Source of the DNA: Nitratiruptor sp.
GTDB taxonomy: Bacteria > Campylobacterota > Campylobacteria > Campylobacterales > Nitratiruptoraceae
Assembly (NCBI GenBank): GCA_009659925.1
Contig: PUXW01000015.1
Span: 1 to 64,000 of the forward strand
Reading direction: 5' to 3'
DNA length: 64,000 bases
The position numbers were made by a program, and so were the translations under genes. Positions within the stretch are counted from its first letter, which is position 1. Every line of letters begins with the position of its first letter. Of this stretch, positions 1-12,095 are shown in pieces. The notes beneath the pieces were generated by a model that made no database searches, was not told the origin of the DNA, and saw only the letters and a list, made by a program, of their open reading frames with translations.

Positions 1-521
1 TCCTGGCAGGCGTGGATCGCCGCCTTGATCTGCAAGGGGTCCTGGCAGGTCTCCAGCAAAAAGAGATCGGCTCCCCCCTCCAGGGCCCCCCGGGCACTCT
101 CGCAATAGCCGGCATACATCGTGTCGTAGTCGATGTGATTTAAACTTGGCAGTTTGGTCCCAGGCCCGAGAGAACAGGCGACGAAGCGAGGTTTCTCAGG
201 GGTGGAGAACTCCTGGCAGACCTCTTTTACCAGTTGACACCCCAACAGAGTGAGCTCCCTGGCCCGATCGGCCAGATCGTACTCCTCCAGGACCCAGGGC
301 ATCGCCCCAAAGGTGTTGGTCTTGATGATGTCGGCTCCGGCCAGGGCATAGGCCCTGTGGATTGCCCGGATCACCTGGGGAGCCGTGGCGTTGAGGAGCT
401 CGTTACACCCTTCTCGCCCCTGCCAGGCCTCGGGGGGGATCTCCTTGGAGCGGGCCTGGAGCTGGGTCCCCATGGCTCCGTCGATAATGAGGATCCGTTC
501 TTGGAGGAGTTGTTCGATCAC
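1..521 (-). CDS. metH: Methionine synthase / homocysteine S-methyltransferase N-terminal domain (truncated by window edge)
   Basis: Reverse-strand translation from a GTG at 521 reads VIEQLLQERILIIDGAMGTQLQARS...ADIIKTNTFGA...; homocysteine methyltransferase domain; RBS-like aggaaggag upstream. Confidence 0.85.
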   Translation of the reverse strand, partial: MIEQLLQERILIIDGAMGTQLQARSKEIPPEAWQGREGCNELLNATAPQVIRAIHRAYALAGADIIKTNTFGAMPWVLEEYDLADRARELTLLGCQLVKEVCQEFSTPEKPRFVACSLGPGTKLPSLNHIDYDTMYAGYCESARGALEGGADLFLLETCQDPLQIKAAIHACQ

Positions 522-560
522 GACGGTCTCCTTCCTACCTTGATGGGACTGGTCACGTTG

Positions 561-1001
561 CTAGCGAATTCGCTTGATCCTTCGCCGGCCAAGATGGAGG
601 ATCTGGCTCGCATCTCCTGCAAAAATACCCCGCCAATCCTCGACGACGACATCGGCGTTGCGCCTGGCAAACTCTGGATCGAAAGGCTTCCCACTGGGAT
701 TGGCGCTGGTGCTATACATCCAGCCAAAGCGCTCTAGGAAGCGGAGATGGTCCGGATCGTGGACGAGGCGGATCGCCTCTTGTTGGGGGTAGAGGAAGGT
801 AGTACGACGGCTACGGCGTACCCGTTTGCGGTGGGCTTTGGGAACACGAAGGTGGCGCTGGAGTTCCCGGCAGCTGGCAACCTCCTTGAGGAAGGGTTTG
901 CCTGGAGGGCGCCCCTTGATGGCGGCAAGGCGAGAGGCCTTTTGGCTGAGGAAGCCTGCTGTGGTATCGGTCTGGGTGAGGTAGACCCAATCAGGATTCA
1001 T
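561..1001 (-). CDS. Sua5/YciO/YrdC-family protein (short form)
   Basis: Internal start of the 561..1217 [23 protein letters not shown]...[10 protein letters not shown]...[12 protein letters not shown], YrdC-type motifs; overlaps carB 3' end. Confidence 0.75.
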   Translation of the reverse strand: MNPDWVYLTQTDTTAGFLSQKASRLAAIKGRPPGKPFLKEVASCRELQRHLRVPKAHRKRVRRSRRTTFLYPQQEAIRLVHDPDHLRFLERFGWMYSTSANPSGKPFDPEFARRNADVVVEDWRGIFAGDASQILHLGRRRIKRIR

Positions 1002-4000
1002 GGAGGTAGTCTTGCAGGGCTTTGGGTTCAAGCTCTTTGCTCTTGAGGACCCGGATGGCTTCGGCGGCAACCCGGGCGGCGCTGATGGTGGTGAAGTATG
1101 GGATCTGGTGGCGGAGGACCTCCTGGCGGATCCGTTTGGCATCATCCCGACTCGACTTGTTGTCGCTGGTGTTGATGGCCATGGCGATCTGGCCATTTTT
1201 GATGAGATCCTCCACATTGGGACGCCCTTCGCTGATTTTGAGGACTAGTTTGCTCTCCACGCCGGCTGCCTTGAGGATCTCATGGGTTCCCCGGGTCGCG
1301 ACGATGTCAAATCCTAACTCGATGTATTGTCTAGCGATCTCGGGGGCAAAGGGTTTGTCGTAGTCGGTGAGGGAGAGGAAGAGGGTCCCCTCGGTGGCCA
1401 ATTCGTTCTTGGCGGCAAATTGGGCCTTGGCGAAGCTCTCCCCAAAGCTTTGGCTAATCCCCATGACCTCTCCCGTCGACTTCATCTCGGGGCCTAGGAG
1501 TAAATCGGCTCCGGGAAGCTTGTTGAAGGGGAAGACCGCCTCTTTCACACTGATGTGGCCCTTGAGCTTGGGTTTGAGGATGGGTTGGGAGAAGTCGACC
1601 AACCCATAGCGATCGTAAAAGCGCAGGGCCTCTTCCAGGTCTCCTTGAAGCATGACCCGGGTGGCGACCTTGGCCATTGGAATCCCAGTCGCTTTGCTCA
1701 CGAAGGGAACGGTTCGGCTGGCTCTGGGATTGACCTCGATGAGGTAGACGAGATCTTTGTAGATGGCAAACTGGATGTTCAAGAGCCCCTTGACCCCAAG
1801 TCCAAGGGCGATACGCTGGGTCTGCTCCTCCACTTGGGCCAGGAGGGAAGCATCGATGGAGACGGCGGGCAGGGAGCAGGCGCTATCCCCCGAGTGGATC
1901 CCCGCCTCTTCGATGTGCTGCATGATCCCTCCAATATAGACCCGCTTCCCGTCGCTGATGGCATCTACATCCAGTTCGATGGCATGGTCGAGAAACTTAT
2001 CGATGAGGACCGGCGACTCGTCGGAGACACGCACCGCCTCGTCCATGTACTCCTTGAGCTCGGCTTCGTTGTAAACAATCCGCATCGCCCGACCGCCCAG
2101 GACATAGCTTGGGCGCACCAGGACTGGATAGCCGATCTCATCGGCGATCTTGAGGGCCTCCTCTTTGGTGGTAGCGGTGCCGTTTGGGGGTTGGAGGAGG
2201 CCATTTTTGGCTACAAATTCGCTAAATTTCTCCCGATCTTCGGCAAGATCGATGACCTTGGCACTGGTGCCGACGATCTTGGCGCCGATGGCGGTCAGGG
2301 GCTTGGCCAGCTTGAGGGGGGTTTGGCCCCCAAAGTGGACGATGACCCCATCGGGACGCTCCCGCTCGATGACGCTGCGTACCCGTTCCAGGTCGATGGG
2401 CTCGAAGTAGAGGATATCGCTGGTATCGTAATCGGTGGAGACGGTCTCGGGGTTGCAGTTGTACATGATGGAGGTGATGCCCATCTCCTCCAAGGCGAAA
2501 GCCGCGTGGACACAGCAATAGTCGAACTCGATCCCCTGGCCGATCCTGTTGGGGCCACCGCCGATGATAAGGACCTTGCGCTCTTGGGAGTTGGAGGTAG
2601 CGGCTGGAGGGAGGGGGGTGATGTTGGTGGTGCTGTAGAGGTAGGGGGTTTTGGCTGGAAATTCGGCGGCACAAGTGTCTACCTCGTTGTACTCCAATTC
2701 GATTCCAAGCTGCTTCCTGGCGTTGTAGACATCGTTTTCGGTGAGCTGGGTGTTCTCCTTCTCGTTGATGAGCTTGGCAATCATCTTGTCGCTAAAGCCG
2801 TAGCTCTTGGCCAGGCGCAAGAGCTTGGGGTCTTGGAGGATGTCTAGATCGATCTGCTTCTCGAACTCCACAAGTTCTTGGATCTGGTATAAAAACCATG
2901 GATCGATGCTGGAGAGTTCATGGATCTCCTCGACGCTTAGCCCCGCTCGAAAGCCCTGGGCGATGTAGAGGAGGCGCTTCTCGTTGGGGCGGCGGATCTC
3001 CCGTTTGATGGTCTCCATGTCGGCTTCGATCTTCTCAAAACCTGCCAATCCCGTCTCCAGGGAGCAGAGCCCCTTTTGGATGGACTCCTTGAAGGTACGG
3101 CCGATGGCCATGGCTTCGCCGACACTCTTCATCGAAGTGGTGAGGGTGTCGTCGGCGTGGGGGAACTTCTCGAAGGCGAAACGGGGGAGTTTGGTGACGA
3201 TGTAGTCGATGGTGGGCTCAAAGCTGGCGGCGGTGCCGGTAATGTCATTCTGGATCTCGTCGAGGGTGTAGCCTACGGCCAGTAGTGTGGCCACTTTGGC
3301 GATGGGGTATCCAGTCGCTTTGGAGGCAAGAGCCGAGCTCCGGGAGACCCTGGGGTTCATCTCGATGACGATCATCCGGCCATTCTTGGGATTGACGGCG
3401 AATTGGACGTTGCTACCTCCCGTATCGACCCCGATTTCGCGCAAAATCGCGAAGGAGGCGTCCCGCATCCGCTGGTACTCTTTGTCCGTGAGGGTCAGAG
3501 CCGGTGCCACGGTGATGGAGTCGCCCGTATGGACCCCCATGGGATCGAGGTTTTCGATGGAGCACACTATGATGCAGTTGTCCTCCTTGTCCCGGATCAC
3601 CTCCATCTCATACTCTTTCCACCCCAAGAGGCTCTCTTCGATGAGGATCTCGCTAATGGGGGAGGCCTCCAGCCCCTTTTGGGCCAGCTCCTTGAACTCG
3701 TCGATATTGTAGGCAACACCGCTCCCGCCACCTGCCAGGGTGTAGGAGGCTCGGATGATGAGGGGAAAGCCAATTTCTCGCGCCGCTTCCATCGCCTCGT
3801 CCAGACTGTATGCGTAGCGGCTCTTTGGCAGATCCATGCCAATTTTCAACATCGCCTCCTTGAAGGCCTGGCGATCCTCCCCCTTTTTGATGGCCTCCGG
3901 TTTGGCTCCGAGAAACTCGATGCCATCGAGCATCCCCTTCTCGTACATGCTCATGGCCACGTTGAGGGCGGTTTGGCCCCCCATAGTGGGCAAGATCGCA

Positions 4001-4251
4001 TCCACCCCCTCTTTTTGGATGATCTTGTAGACCATCTCTTCGGTGATGGGTTCGATATAGGTTCGATCGGCGAACTCTGGATCGGTCATGATGGTGGCCG
4101 GGTTGGAGTTGACCAGGACCACCCGATAGCCCAAGGATTTGAGGGTTTTGACGGCTTGGGTCCCCGAATAGTCGAACTCGCAAGCCTGACCGATGACGAT
4201 CGGCCCCGATCCGATGAGCAAGATGGTGTGGATATCCTCTCTTCGTGGCAT
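991..4251 (-). CDS. carB: Carbamoyl-phosphate synthase large subunit
   Basis: 1086 aa, [33 protein letters not shown]; two ATP-grasp halves. Confidence 0.98.
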   Translation of the reverse strand: MPRREDIHTILLIGSGPIVIGQACEFDYSGTQAVKTLKSLGYRVVLVNSNPATIMTDPEFADRTYIEPITEEMVYKIIQKEGVDAILPTMGGQTALNVAMSMYEKGMLDGIEFLGAKPEAIKKGEDRQAFKEAMLKIGMDLPKSRYAYSLDEAMEAAREIGFPLIIRASYTLAGGGSGVAYNIDEFKELAQKGLEASPISEILIEESLLGWKEYEMEVIRDKEDNCIIVCSIENLDPMGVHTGDSITVAPALTLTDKEYQRMRDASFAILREIGVDTGGSNVQFAVNPKNGRMIVIEMNPRVSRSSALASKATGYPIAKVATLLAVGYTLDEIQNDITGTAASFEPTIDYIVTKLPRFAFEKFPHADDTLTTSMKSVGEAMAIGRTFKESIQKGLCSLETGLAGFEKIEADMETIKREIRRPNEKRLLYIAQGFRAGLSVEEIHELSSIDPWFLYQIQELVEFEKQIDLDILQDPKLLRLAKSYGFSDKMIAKLINEKENTQLTENDVYNARKQLGIELEYNEVDTCAAEFPAKTPYLYSTTNITPLPPAATSNSQERKVLIIGGGPNRIGQGIEFDYCCVHAAFALEEMGITSIMYNCNPETVSTDYDTSDILYFEPIDLERVRSVIERERPDGVIVHFGGQTPLKLAKPLTAIGAKIVGTSAKVIDLAEDREKFSEFVAKNGLLQPPNGTATTKEEALKIADEIGYPVLVRPSYVLGGRAMRIVYNEAELKEYMDEAVRVSDESPVLIDKFLDHAIELDVDAISDGKRVYIGGIMQHIEEAGIHSGDSACSLPAVSIDASLLAQVEEQTQRIALGLGVKGLLNIQFAIYKDLVYLIEVNPRASRTVPFVSKATGIPMAKVATRVMLQGDLEEALRFYDRYGLVDFSQPILKPKLKGHISVKEAVFPFNKLPGADLLLGPEMKSTGEVMGISQSFGESFAKAQFAAKNELATEGTLFLSLTDYDKPFAPEIARQYIELGFDIVATRGTHEILKAAGVESKLVLKISEGRPNVEDLIKNGQIAMAINTSDNKSSRDDAKRIRQEVLRHQIPYFTTISAARVAAEAIRVLKSKELEPKALQDYLHES

Positions 4252-4295
4252 CGACCTAACCTTACGGGATTTTTAGTTTTGGATTGTAGCCAAAA

Positions 4296-5069
4296 TTACT
4301 TTATAGCTCCATTAGAGGTGGAGATGGTCATCCAGAAATACAAGGGATCCTCCAAGCTCTCTTTGGTAGCGACCCGAGCTACCTTGTAGCTTCCCTCCAG
4401 CCAGACATCCACCACCTTGCCCACGTCGATCCCATAGGGGAAGATGTTGTCGTAGCCATTGGTGTAGACGGGATCCCCTTTGGCAATCTTTTCGTAGCTG
4501 GGGATATACTTGACGATGAGGTAGCGATTATCGCCACTGCCTGTGGCAATGCCCTTGGCTCCACTTCCAATGCTCACCGTATAGGAGCACCGTTTGTTCC
4601 CGTTGAAGAGGGCCAGCCCGCCGCCATCTCCCTGAATTGCGATTCCAGCCACCCCCCGCTGGGTTACAAGGCCAAAGATCCGTTTTGGGGGGATGGGCAA
4701 ATCGATCCAGGCCGCTGTGAAGTCCCCCAAGGTGCGGTAGGCGACCATGCGCACCAGGCGGAGATCGAAGCCCCGGGGCTCGATCCTCGCGTCACAAATT
4801 TGCTGGAGTTTGCGCAGACGGGTTTGCAAATCCCAGTAGAGGATCTTGTAGCGCTCCAGCTCCTTTCGTTGGTGGCGCAGGGTTTCGATCTGGTCGGCCT
4901 GGTCGAAGAAGGTCGTTACCCTCGCAACGAGGCCGTCGCGCCATTGGATGAAGTGGCGTTTGATGGTGAGGGTCAAAGCGAGGATCTCCCGCTTGAGGAG
5001 GGAGTCGGTTTGGAAGAGGAGGGCCAGTAGGGCCAGGGCGGCAAGGAGGAGCCCGAACCGCTTAATCAT
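4296..5069 (-). CDS. mreC: Rod shape-determining protein MreC
   Basis: N-terminal TM + coiled coil + beta domain; directly downstream of mreB. Confidence 0.9.
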   Translation of the reverse strand: MIKRFGLLLAALALLALLFQTDSLLKREILALTLTIKRHFIQWRDGLVARVTTFFDQADQIETLRHQRKELERYKILYWDLQTRLRKLQQICDARIEPRGFDLRLVRMVAYRTLGDFTAAWIDLPIPPKRIFGLVTQRGVAGIAIQGDGGGLALFNGNKRCSYTVSIGSGAKGIATGSGDNRYLIVKYIPSYEKIAKGDPVYTNGYDNIFPYGIDVGKVVDVWLEGSYKVARVATKESLEDPLYFWMTISTSNGAIK

Positions 5070-6096
5070 CGGCCAGCTGTTGGAGGATTTCGATCTCGTC
5101 TAGTACCTTTCCTGTCCCCTTAGCCACGGCTAGGAGGGGTTCTTCGGCGATGAAGACCGGGATTTTGACGGCATCGGAGAGATAGCGGTCGAGGTTGCGG
5201 ATGAGGGCGCCTCCGCCGGTTAGGACGATGCCATTCTCGATGATATCTCCTGCCAGTTCTGGAGGGGTCTGTTCGAGAACATCCTTGAGGGCCTCGGTAA
5301 TGGCTTTGATGGGCTCTTTCATAGCTTCGTAGGCATCCTCGCTGGTGACGGTGATGGTATTGAGGAGCCCTCCCACTTGGTCTCGTCCGGTGACCGTCAT
5401 CTTGCGGGGCTCTTTGAGGGGGAGAGCGGTGCCAATTTGGATCTTGATCTCCTCGGCTACCCGATCACCGATGATGAGGTTGTACTTCTTCTTCACATAG
5501 TCCATGATGGCCGCATCTATCTTGTCACCAGCTACCCGGATCGACTTGCTCACAACCAAACCACCCAAGGAGATGACCCCGATCTCAGTGGTGCCCCCGC
5601 CAATATCGACCACGAGGCTCCCCTGGGGCTCTTTGACAGGCAGACCGGCCCCAATGGCGGCGGCCATGGGCTCTTCGATGAGGTAGACCTCCCTTGCTCC
5701 AGCGCTTAGGGCCGACTCCTTGACCGCCTTGCGCTCCACCTGGGTGAGGCCGTAGGGGACGCAGATGATGATCCGGGGGCGGATGAAGGCCCGCCGTTTG
5801 TGGGCCTTTTCGATGAAGTAGCGGATCATCTTCTCGGTAGTGTCGAAGTCGGCGATCACTCCATCCTTCATGGGGCGAATCGCTTGGATGTCTCCTGGGG
5901 TCTTCCCCACCATCTCCTTGGCCTCTCGGCCAACGGCGAGGATGCGCTGGCGCCCATGTTTGTCCTTCTTGATGGCGACAACACTTGGCTCGTTGATGAT
6001 GATCCCCTCCCCTCGAGAGAGAACGAGGGTGTTGGCCGTCCCAAGGTCGATCCCCATATCGTTGGAGAAGACTCCGATCACTTTGTCAAAAACCAT
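5062..6096 (-). CDS. mreB: Rod shape-determining protein MreB
   Basis: SNDMGIDLGTANTLVLSRGEGIIINEPSVVAI; actin-like ATPase. Confidence 0.98.
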   Translation of the reverse strand: MVFDKVIGVFSNDMGIDLGTANTLVLSRGEGIIINEPSVVAIKKDKHGRQRILAVGREAKEMVGKTPGDIQAIRPMKDGVIADFDTTEKMIRYFIEKAHKRRAFIRPRIIICVPYGLTQVERKAVKESALSAGAREVYLIEEPMAAAIGAGLPVKEPQGSLVVDIGGGTTEIGVISLGGLVVSKSIRVAGDKIDAAIMDYVKKKYNLIIGDRVAEEIKIQIGTALPLKEPRKMTVTGRDQVGGLLNTITVTSEDAYEAMKEPIKAITEALKDVLEQTPPELAGDIIENGIVLTGGGALIRNLDRYLSDAVKIPVFIAEEPLLAVAKGTGKVLDEIEILQQLADD

Positions 6097-6107
6097 TGTC
6101 TCTACCT

Positions 6108-7349
6108 TTACGCACTCTTTTTCTCGCTCCGTTTAATCAGGATTGGCCGCTCCTTCTTCTCGACCACCTCTTTCGTGATGACAACTTCATAGCCCCGCAG
6201 TTCGGGGAGATCGAACATGATATCGATCATGATCTCCTCCATGATGGAGCGCAATCCCCTGGCGCCGGTTTTGCGCTTGAGAGCCAGCTCGGCGATGGCC
6301 TCAAGAGCCTCCTTTTGAAAGGTCAGCTCCACCCCGTCGAGGGCGAAGAGCTTCTTGTACTGCTTCACCAGGGCATTCTTGGGCTCGGTGAGGATCCGGA
6401 TCATATCCTCCTTCGAGAGCTCGTTGAGGGTGGCCACCATGTGGAGCCGTCCTACCAGCTCGGGAATGAGGCCGAAGTGGACCAGATCCTCTGCTTCCAC
6501 ATAGTTGAGAAGATCATTATCGTCCTTTTTGCTCCGTTTTTCCTGGCCAAATCCCAAAACATTCCCACCAAGGCGCCGCTTGATAATGTCGGTGAGCCCC
6601 TCGAAGGCCCCTCCACAGATGAAGAGGATGTTGGAGGTGTCGATCTGGATGTACTCCTCATTCGGGTGTTTGCGTCCCCCTTTGGGGCTGATGTTGACCA
6701 CCGAACCTTCGATGATCTTCAAGAGGGCCTGTTGGACCCCCTCCCCGCTTACGTCCCGGGTGATACTCCTATTTTCTCCCAAGCGGGCGATCTTGTCGAT
6801 CTCGTCGATAAAGACAATGCCCTTTTGGGCTTTCTTTACATCCCCATCAGCAGCATGGTAGAGTCGGGTGAGGATATTCTCCACATCCTCGCCCACATAC
6901 CCGGCCTCGGTGAGGGATGTGGCATCGGCGATGGCCAGGGGGACATCGAGGACCCGGGCCATGGTTTGGGCCATGAGGGTTTTCCCACTTCCGGTGGGGC
7001 CGATAAAGAGGACATTGGACTTGGCCAGTTCCGTCTCATCGTCGATCTCATCCTGCTTGAAGAGCCGTTTGTAGTGGTTGTAGACGGCAACGCTAAAGAC
7101 CTTTTTAGCCCGCTCTTGGCCGATGACATATTCGTCCAAGATCGCCTTGAGCTCCCGGGGAGTCGGGAGGTGGTCCAGTTTGAGCTCCTCTTCCTCCTCC
7201 TGCTTGCCGCTCTCATCTCCAAAGAGGATCTTGTAGGCCGAGACGACGCAGTTTTTACAGATGAAGACCTTGCTATCTGGTCCAGCAAGGAGCGGGTTAT
7301 TGGCACTCTCGAAACTGCCGCAAAAGCTACACTGTTTGATCATTGTCAC
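6108..7349 (-). CDS. clpX: ATP-dependent Clp protease ATP-binding subunit ClpX
   Basis: Zn finger CSFCG...CKNC, Walker [12 protein letters not shown]+ motifs. Confidence 0.97.
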   Translation of the reverse strand: MTMIKQCSFCGSFESANNPLLAGPDSKVFICKNCVVSAYKILFGDESGKQEEEEELKLDHLPTPRELKAILDEYVIGQERAKKVFSVAVYNHYKRLFKQDEIDDETELAKSNVLFIGPTGSGKTLMAQTMARVLDVPLAIADATSLTEAGYVGEDVENILTRLYHAADGDVKKAQKGIVFIDEIDKIARLGENRSITRDVSGEGVQQALLKIIEGSVVNISPKGGRKHPNEEYIQIDTSNILFICGGAFEGLTDIIKRRLGGNVLGFGQEKRSKKDDNDLLNYVEAEDLVHFGLIPELVGRLHMVATLNELSKEDMIRILTEPKNALVKQYKKLFALDGVELTFQKEALEAIAELALKRKTGARGLRSIMEEIMIDIMFDLPELRGYEVVITKEVVEKKERPILIKRSEKKSA

Positions 7350-8125
7350 TCCATTGGTTTTGGTAGGGGGATTCCCCGTTTGGTCTCAAGGACGAAGCGG
7401 GCCAGTTTGCGCACATAGGGATCGGAACTCTCCTCCAGGAGGTTTTGGGCCGCCTCCTGGAGGGGGGTGGTGCTCAAAAAGAGCCGCTTATAGGCCCGCT
7501 TGAGCTGGTTGATGACAGGACTACCCAATCGTCTGCGTAAGCCAGTGAGGTTGAGTCCCCGGAGCCTGGCCCGGTTCCCCTCGGCGAGGCAATAGGGGGG
7601 GATATCCTGGCTGACGGCACTGGCTCCAGCGATCATGGCGTGTTCTCCAATCTTGACGAACTGGTGGATAGGGGTCATTCCTCCGATGACCACGAAATCG
7701 CCAAGCTCCACATGCCCGGCGAGGGTCGCGGCGTTGGCTAGGATACAGCCGTTGCCAATCCGGCAGTCGTGGGCCACATGGACATAGCCCATGAGGAGGT
7801 TTCCATCCCCGATAATCGTCTTACCCCCTCCTCCAGCGGTCCCTGGATTGATGAAGGTGAATTCCCTGATGGTGTTGTTCTTTCCGATGATGAGCTCCAC
7901 CTCCTCTCCCTGGTATTTGAGGTCCTGGGGGATAGAGCCTATCACGGCGTGGTGGAAGATACGAGAGCCCTCACCAATGGTGGTCTTGCCTTCGATAACG
8001 GCGTGGCTCATGACCTCGCATCGGTCTCCAAGGACCACATCCTTGCCGATGTAAGCGTAGGGGCCAATGCGTACCCCTTCTCCCAGCTGGGCCCCCTCTT
8101 CGATGATGGCTGTTGGGTGGATCAT
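7346..8125 (-). CDS. lpxA: UDP-N-acetylglucosamine acyltransferase
   Basis: [27 protein letters not shown] hexapeptide repeats; start inside the 7346..8284 ORF, next to fabZ. Confidence 0.96.
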   Translation of the reverse strand: MIHPTAIIEEGAQLGEGVRIGPYAYIGKDVVLGDRCEVMSHAVIEGKTTIGEGSRIFHHAVIGSIPQDLKYQGEEVELIIGKNNTIREFTFINPGTAGGGGKTIIGDGNLLMGYVHVAHDCRIGNGCILANAATLAGHVELGDFVVIGGMTPIHQFVKIGEHAMIAGASAVSQDIPPYCLAEGNRARLRGLNLTGLRRRLGSPVINQLKRAYKRLFLSTTPLQEAAQNLLEESSDPYVRKLARFVLETKRGIPLPKPME

Positions 8126-8571
8126 CACTTGTCCACGATCATCGCTTTGAGTTCGGCCTGGGCGACCAGGGTTCCATCCACATAGGCCTTCCCATCGAGG
8201 ACCCAGACATTGCCCCGGTGCTTGAGAACCTCCAAGTGGTATTCGAGGCGATCCCCAGGACGGACTGGATGGCGGAACTTGCACCGGTCGATGCTCATGA
8301 AGTAGACCACCTTCTCCTTGGCCGCCTCCTGCTCCTGCTTGGAGGCACTCTTGAAGGCGAGAACACCGCCGGCTTGAGCCATTCCTTCGATGATCATCAC
8401 TCCAGGATAGATCGGATGGCCTGGGAAGTGGCCTTGGAAGACGGGCTCGGAAATGGAGACATTCTTGTAGGCTTCGATCCGTTTGCCCTCTTCGAGTTTG
8501 ATAACCCGGTCGACCAATAGGAAGGGGTAGCGGTGGGGGAGGATCTCTTGGATAGCGACAACATCAAGCAT
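8125..8571 (-). CDS. fabZ: 3-hydroxyacyl-ACP dehydratase FabZ
   Basis: [23 protein letters not shown]...[12 protein letters not shown]. Confidence 0.96.
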   Translation of the reverse strand: MLDVVAIQEILPHRYPFLLVDRVIKLEEGKRIEAYKNVSISEPVFQGHFPGHPIYPGVMIIEGMAQAGGVLAFKSASKQEQEAAKEKVVYFMSIDRCKFRHPVRPGDRLEYHLEVLKHRGNVWVLDGKAYVDGTLVAQAELKAMIVDK

Positions 8572-9655
8572 CTGATTTCCTTGTGAGCAGTTTTTCCCGT
8601 ACATCGGTATAGGTGATGGCGTCGAGATAGATCTCCAGCTTCGTTGGAATTTTATCCAAAACTATCAAAGGTGACAAATCGTAACACCCGAGGCCGAGTT
8701 CCTGGCGGATCCGAGTCTCCTCTTGGGGTAGGAGCCCCTTGAAATAGAGCTCCTTGGTGGAGGAGAAGTTGGAGCGGGCTAGGAAATTGAGGAGGTTGAG
8801 GTCGATGACGCGTACCTCATCCCTGTTTCCAATCCCTACACCATCGACGATCTCCTCGATGCGTACCTTGGCCCTCTTGTGGCGTAACAGGGAGTAGGTG
8901 AAGATATAGCTGGGGACCACCTCCCCTTGGACCCGGACCCACCCTTGAAGGAGGCGGTAGTTGAGGAGGCGTTGGCGAAGGATGGTGTATTCGATCCCCT
9001 CTTCTTCCAAGTCGAGGCGTCGTTGGTAGAGTTGGAGGCGCTCCTCGATGGAGTTGGGGAGGACCTGGTGGGTGATGGGTTCGATCATCTCATCCATGAA
9101 GCGCTCTTGCTGGGCTCGCTGGATGGCGAGTCCAAAGAAGCAGCCACAATAGTTCTGGCGGTAGAGGCGCTCTTGCTTGCTGACCCGGGCCTGTTCTTGG
9201 GTTCCGCCGCCGCTGCGATAATCGACGAAGACGAATTGGGTCCCCAAAGCCCGATCTATCTTCCGGGCGCTAGCTTGGAGCTGTTGCTGGGATTTGAGGG
9301 GGCTGACCAGGAGGGTCGTGGTATAGCGCCGCTCCCCAAGGGCCTTGGCTTGGCGGGCTGCCTCTTGGAGGCGGTGGTCGAAGCAGACCTGGCACCGCTT
9401 CCCCTTTTCCGGCTCGTGTTCGAGACCCCGCACGGCTTGGAGCCAGCTCTCGTAATCGTATTCCCCTTCGATGAGGGGGATGCCGAGCCGTTTGCAGCTG
9501 CGCTGTACATCGAGGAGGCGGAGGCGGTATTCGCTGTAGGGGTGGATGTTGGGATCGTAGAAGAAGGCAATAAGTCGCTCTTCGGGAAACTCCCGTCGGA
9601 GCCGCTGGAGGAAGAAGTGGCTATCGACGCTACAGCAGATGTGGACAAGCATCAC
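8564..9655 (-). CDS. queH: Epoxyqueuosine reductase QueH (DUF208 family)
   Basis: [13 protein letters not shown]...[13 protein letters not shown]...[10 protein letters not shown]...NYCGCFFGL. Confidence 0.85.
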   Translation of the reverse strand: MMLVHICCSVDSHFFLQRLRREFPEERLIAFFYDPNIHPYSEYRLRLLDVQRSCKRLGIPLIEGEYDYESWLQAVRGLEHEPEKGKRCQVCFDHRLQEAARQAKALGERRYTTTLLVSPLKSQQQLQASARKIDRALGTQFVFVDYRSGGGTQEQARVSKQERLYRQNYCGCFFGLAIQRAQQERFMDEMIEPITHQVLPNSIEERLQLYQRRLDLEEEGIEYTILRQRLLNYRLLQGWVRVQGEVVPSYIFTYSLLRHKRAKVRIEEIVDGVGIGNRDEVRVIDLNLLNFLARSNFSSTKELYFKGLLPQEETRIRQELGLGCYDLSPLIVLDKIPTKLEIYLDAITYTDVREKLLTRKSDA

Positions 9656-11517
9656 TCAAGCTCCTCGATCCAGAGTCGTACCAGGGCGTCACTTGGCATC
9701 CGCCAGTCCCCCCGGGGGGAAAGAGCGATGGTGCCAACCTTGACCCCATCGGGCATGGCATCCCGTTTGAACTGATTGGCAAAGAAGCGGCGCAGGAAGA
9801 GGATGAGCCACTGCTTGATGGTAGCCTGGTCGTAGCGTCCCGCAAAGGCTCTGGTAGCCATGAAGAGGATCTTTTTGGGTGTGGCCCCGTACTTGAGGAA
9901 GTGGTAGAGGAAGAAGTCGTGGAGTTCGTAGGGGCCAATGATCTCCTCGCTCTTTTGCTCGATTCGATCCCCATCGGTTGGAAGGAGCTCAGGGGAGATG
10001 GGGCGTTGGATGATGGAGGTGAGGATCGGGGCTAGGTGGGGCTCTCGGTCTGCGACCCACTCGATGAGGTAGCGAACCAGGGTCTTAGGAATACCGGCGT
10101 TGACATGGTACATAGCCATCTGATCGCCGTTGTAGGTTGTAAAGCCAAGGGCGAGCTCACTCAAATCGGCGGTACCTACGACGACTCCTCCCTCCATGTT
10201 GGCTATATCCATGAGGATTTGGGTTCGCTCCCTGGCTTGGGCATTTTCCAGGGTGATGTCGGGGGAGCCATCGTGGCCGATAGCTTCCAGGTGGGCCTTG
10301 GCCGCCTGGGAGATGGGGATTTCGCGAAAAGTCGCCCCCAGGGTCTGGGCCAGGGCGGCCCCATCCCGCCTGGTCTGAGAGCTCGTGCCAAGTCCTGGCA
10401 TAGTCACTGCGATGATGTGCTCCGTTGGCTTCTTGAGGATCTGACAACTTCGAGCACTTACCAACAGGGCCAGGGTACTATCGAGACCGCCGCTGACTCC
10501 AATGACGAGTTTTGTCTCCTTGCCGATGTGGGCGATGCGCCGGGCCAAGGCGCTCGATTGGATGGCAAAGATCTCCTGGCACCGCTGGTGGCGTTGCGAC
10601 CTCCCCTTGGGGATAAAGGGATGGGGATCGAAGGTGCGATGGACCTGGGTTGGAGGGAGCGGGGGGAGGTTGACCGTGCGGAAGGGTTTTGTCGGGGTAT
10701 CGTGGAAAGCGCTTTCCACCTGGCGGATTCGCTTGAGCTTGTCGATGTCGATATCGGCCCGAATGACCACATCTTCCAGGCAAAATCGCTCCCCCTCGGC
10801 CAAGAGAAGGCCATTTTCGGCGATAAGGGTAGCCCCCGAGTAGCACAAATCGGCGCTGCTCTCCCAGATCCCGCTACTTGCGTAGACATAGCCACAAATC
10901 CCCCGGGCACTCTGGGTGCGAACCAGCTCCTGGCGGTAGGCGTGTTTGCCCACCAATTCGTTACTGGCTGAGAGATTGAAGATGATTTGAGCTCCCGCCG
11001 TGACCATGAAGAGGGAGGGAGGGATGGGGCTCCAGAGATCCTCGCAAATCTCAATACCGAAGAGGAGGGGACCGGCGCGAAAGAGGAGATCGCTCCCGAA
11101 GGGGATCCCCTCCAGCTCCCCACTTATTCCAAGACCGCTGTGAAACCACCGCTTCTCGTAGAACTCCCGGTAGTTGGCGAGATAGCTCTTGGGGACGAAG
11201 CCTTGGATCTGGCCATCGGCAAGGACAATGGCACAATTGTACAAACGCCCCTCGTACCAGATGGGAGCCCCGACGATGGCGATCCGCTCCCGTAGAAAGG
11301 TAGCCAACTCATGGAGGCCGTGCCAGATCGCCTCTTCCAGGGTTTGACTTGGCAGCAGATCCCCCAGAGTGTACCCGCAAAGGGAGAGTTCGGGAAAGAG
11401 GAGGATCGCCGCCTCCTCCTCTTCTTCGATGAGGGTCGCGATATGCTCCACATTGGCCTGGACATCTCCCAAGAAGAGGCGGGGGCTAACCGCCGCGACC
11501 TTGACGAAATCCTCCAC
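9652..11517 (-). CDS. nadE: Glutamine-dependent NAD+ synthetase
   Basis: N-terminal nitrilase domain plus C-terminal synthetase domain with VIGVSGGLDSTLALL. Confidence 0.95.
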   Translation of the reverse strand: MEDFVKVAAVSPRLFLGDVQANVEHIATLIEEEEEAAILLFPELSLCGYTLGDLLPSQTLEEAIWHGLHELATFLRERIAIVGAPIWYEGRLYNCAIVLADGQIQGFVPKSYLANYREFYEKRWFHSGLGISGELEGIPFGSDLLFRAGPLLFGIEICEDLWSPIPPSLFMVTAGAQIIFNLSASNELVGKHAYRQELVRTQSARGICGYVYASSGIWESSADLCYSGATLIAENGLLLAEGERFCLEDVVIRADIDIDKLKRIRQVESAFHDTPTKPFRTVNLPPLPPTQVHRTFDPHPFIPKGRSQRHQRCQEIFAIQSSALARRIAHIGKETKLVIGVSGGLDSTLALLVSARSCQILKKPTEHIIAVTMPGLGTSSQTRRDGAALAQTLGATFREIPISQAAKAHLEAIGHDGSPDITLENAQARERTQILMDIANMEGGVVVGTADLSELALGFTTYNGDQMAMYHVNAGIPKTLVRYLIEWVADREPHLAPILTSIIQRPISPELLPTDGDRIEQKSEEIIGPYELHDFFLYHFLKYGATPKKILFMATRAFAGRYDQATIKQWLILFLRRFFANQFKRDAMPDGVKVGTIALSPRGDWRMPSDALVRLWIEELE

Positions 11518-11518
11518 C

Positions 11519-12028
11519 TCAAACCCTCTCTGGGAGGACCCGGATCATTTCGATGAGATCCCCCTGGTCGATCATGTCAAGGGTCATGAAGGAGGCGCCA
11601 TCATCTGGAGGGATTGCACCGAAGATGGTGTGGAGCCCGTCTAGATGGGGGCATGGAGCAAAGCAGATGAAGAACTGGCTCCCTCCCGTATCTTTACCGG
11701 CGTGGGCCATGGAGATGGTGCCCCGTTGGTGGCGGTGGCGGTTTTTGTGGGCCTCACACCGAATTGCCCATCCGGGTCCTCCCCGTCCATCCCCTCTCGG
11801 ACAGCCTCCCTGGGCCATAAATCCCTTGATGACCCGATGGAAGCGTAATCCATCGTAAAAGCCACTATTGGCCAGATGGGCGAAGTTGGCCACCGTATTG
11901 GGAACCTCGTCGACGAAGAGCTCCAGCCAGATCCTCCCCTTACCGGCTATGTCGATCCGTGCCCAGCGAAACTCCTCGACGCCCTCTAAGTCATACTCTT
12001 TGAGCTCCTGGTTGAAGATGTTGAGCAT
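11519..12028 (-). CDS. Cyclophilin-type peptidyl-prolyl cis-trans isomerase
   Basis: FHRVIKGFMAQGG, GSQFFICFAPCPHLDGLHTIFG. Confidence 0.93.
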   Translation of the reverse strand: MLNIFNQELKEYDLEGVEEFRWARIDIAGKGRIWLELFVDEVPNTVANFAHLANSGFYDGLRFHRVIKGFMAQGGCPRGDGRGGPGWAIRCEAHKNRHRHQRGTISMAHAGKDTGGSQFFICFAPCPHLDGLHTIFGAIPPDDGASFMTLDMIDQGDLIEMIRVLPERV

Positions 12029-12095
12029 AGCTACACCCCTTCTTCTCTCGCCATTATCGCTGGAAATTTTAAGATATTTTAGCTCCAACTTTGTT

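Noticed and set aside
1555-2847. 430-aa plus-strand ORF antisense to carB
   Set aside because: Opposite a certain carB; low-complexity G/D/V/L-rich translation typical of a high-GC antisense frame
3403-4389. 328-aa plus-strand ORF antisense to carB 5' end
   Set aside because: Same antisense artefact, spans carB start region and mreC end
6096-7418. 440-aa plus-strand ORF antisense to clpX
   Set aside because: Shadow frame of a clear clpX
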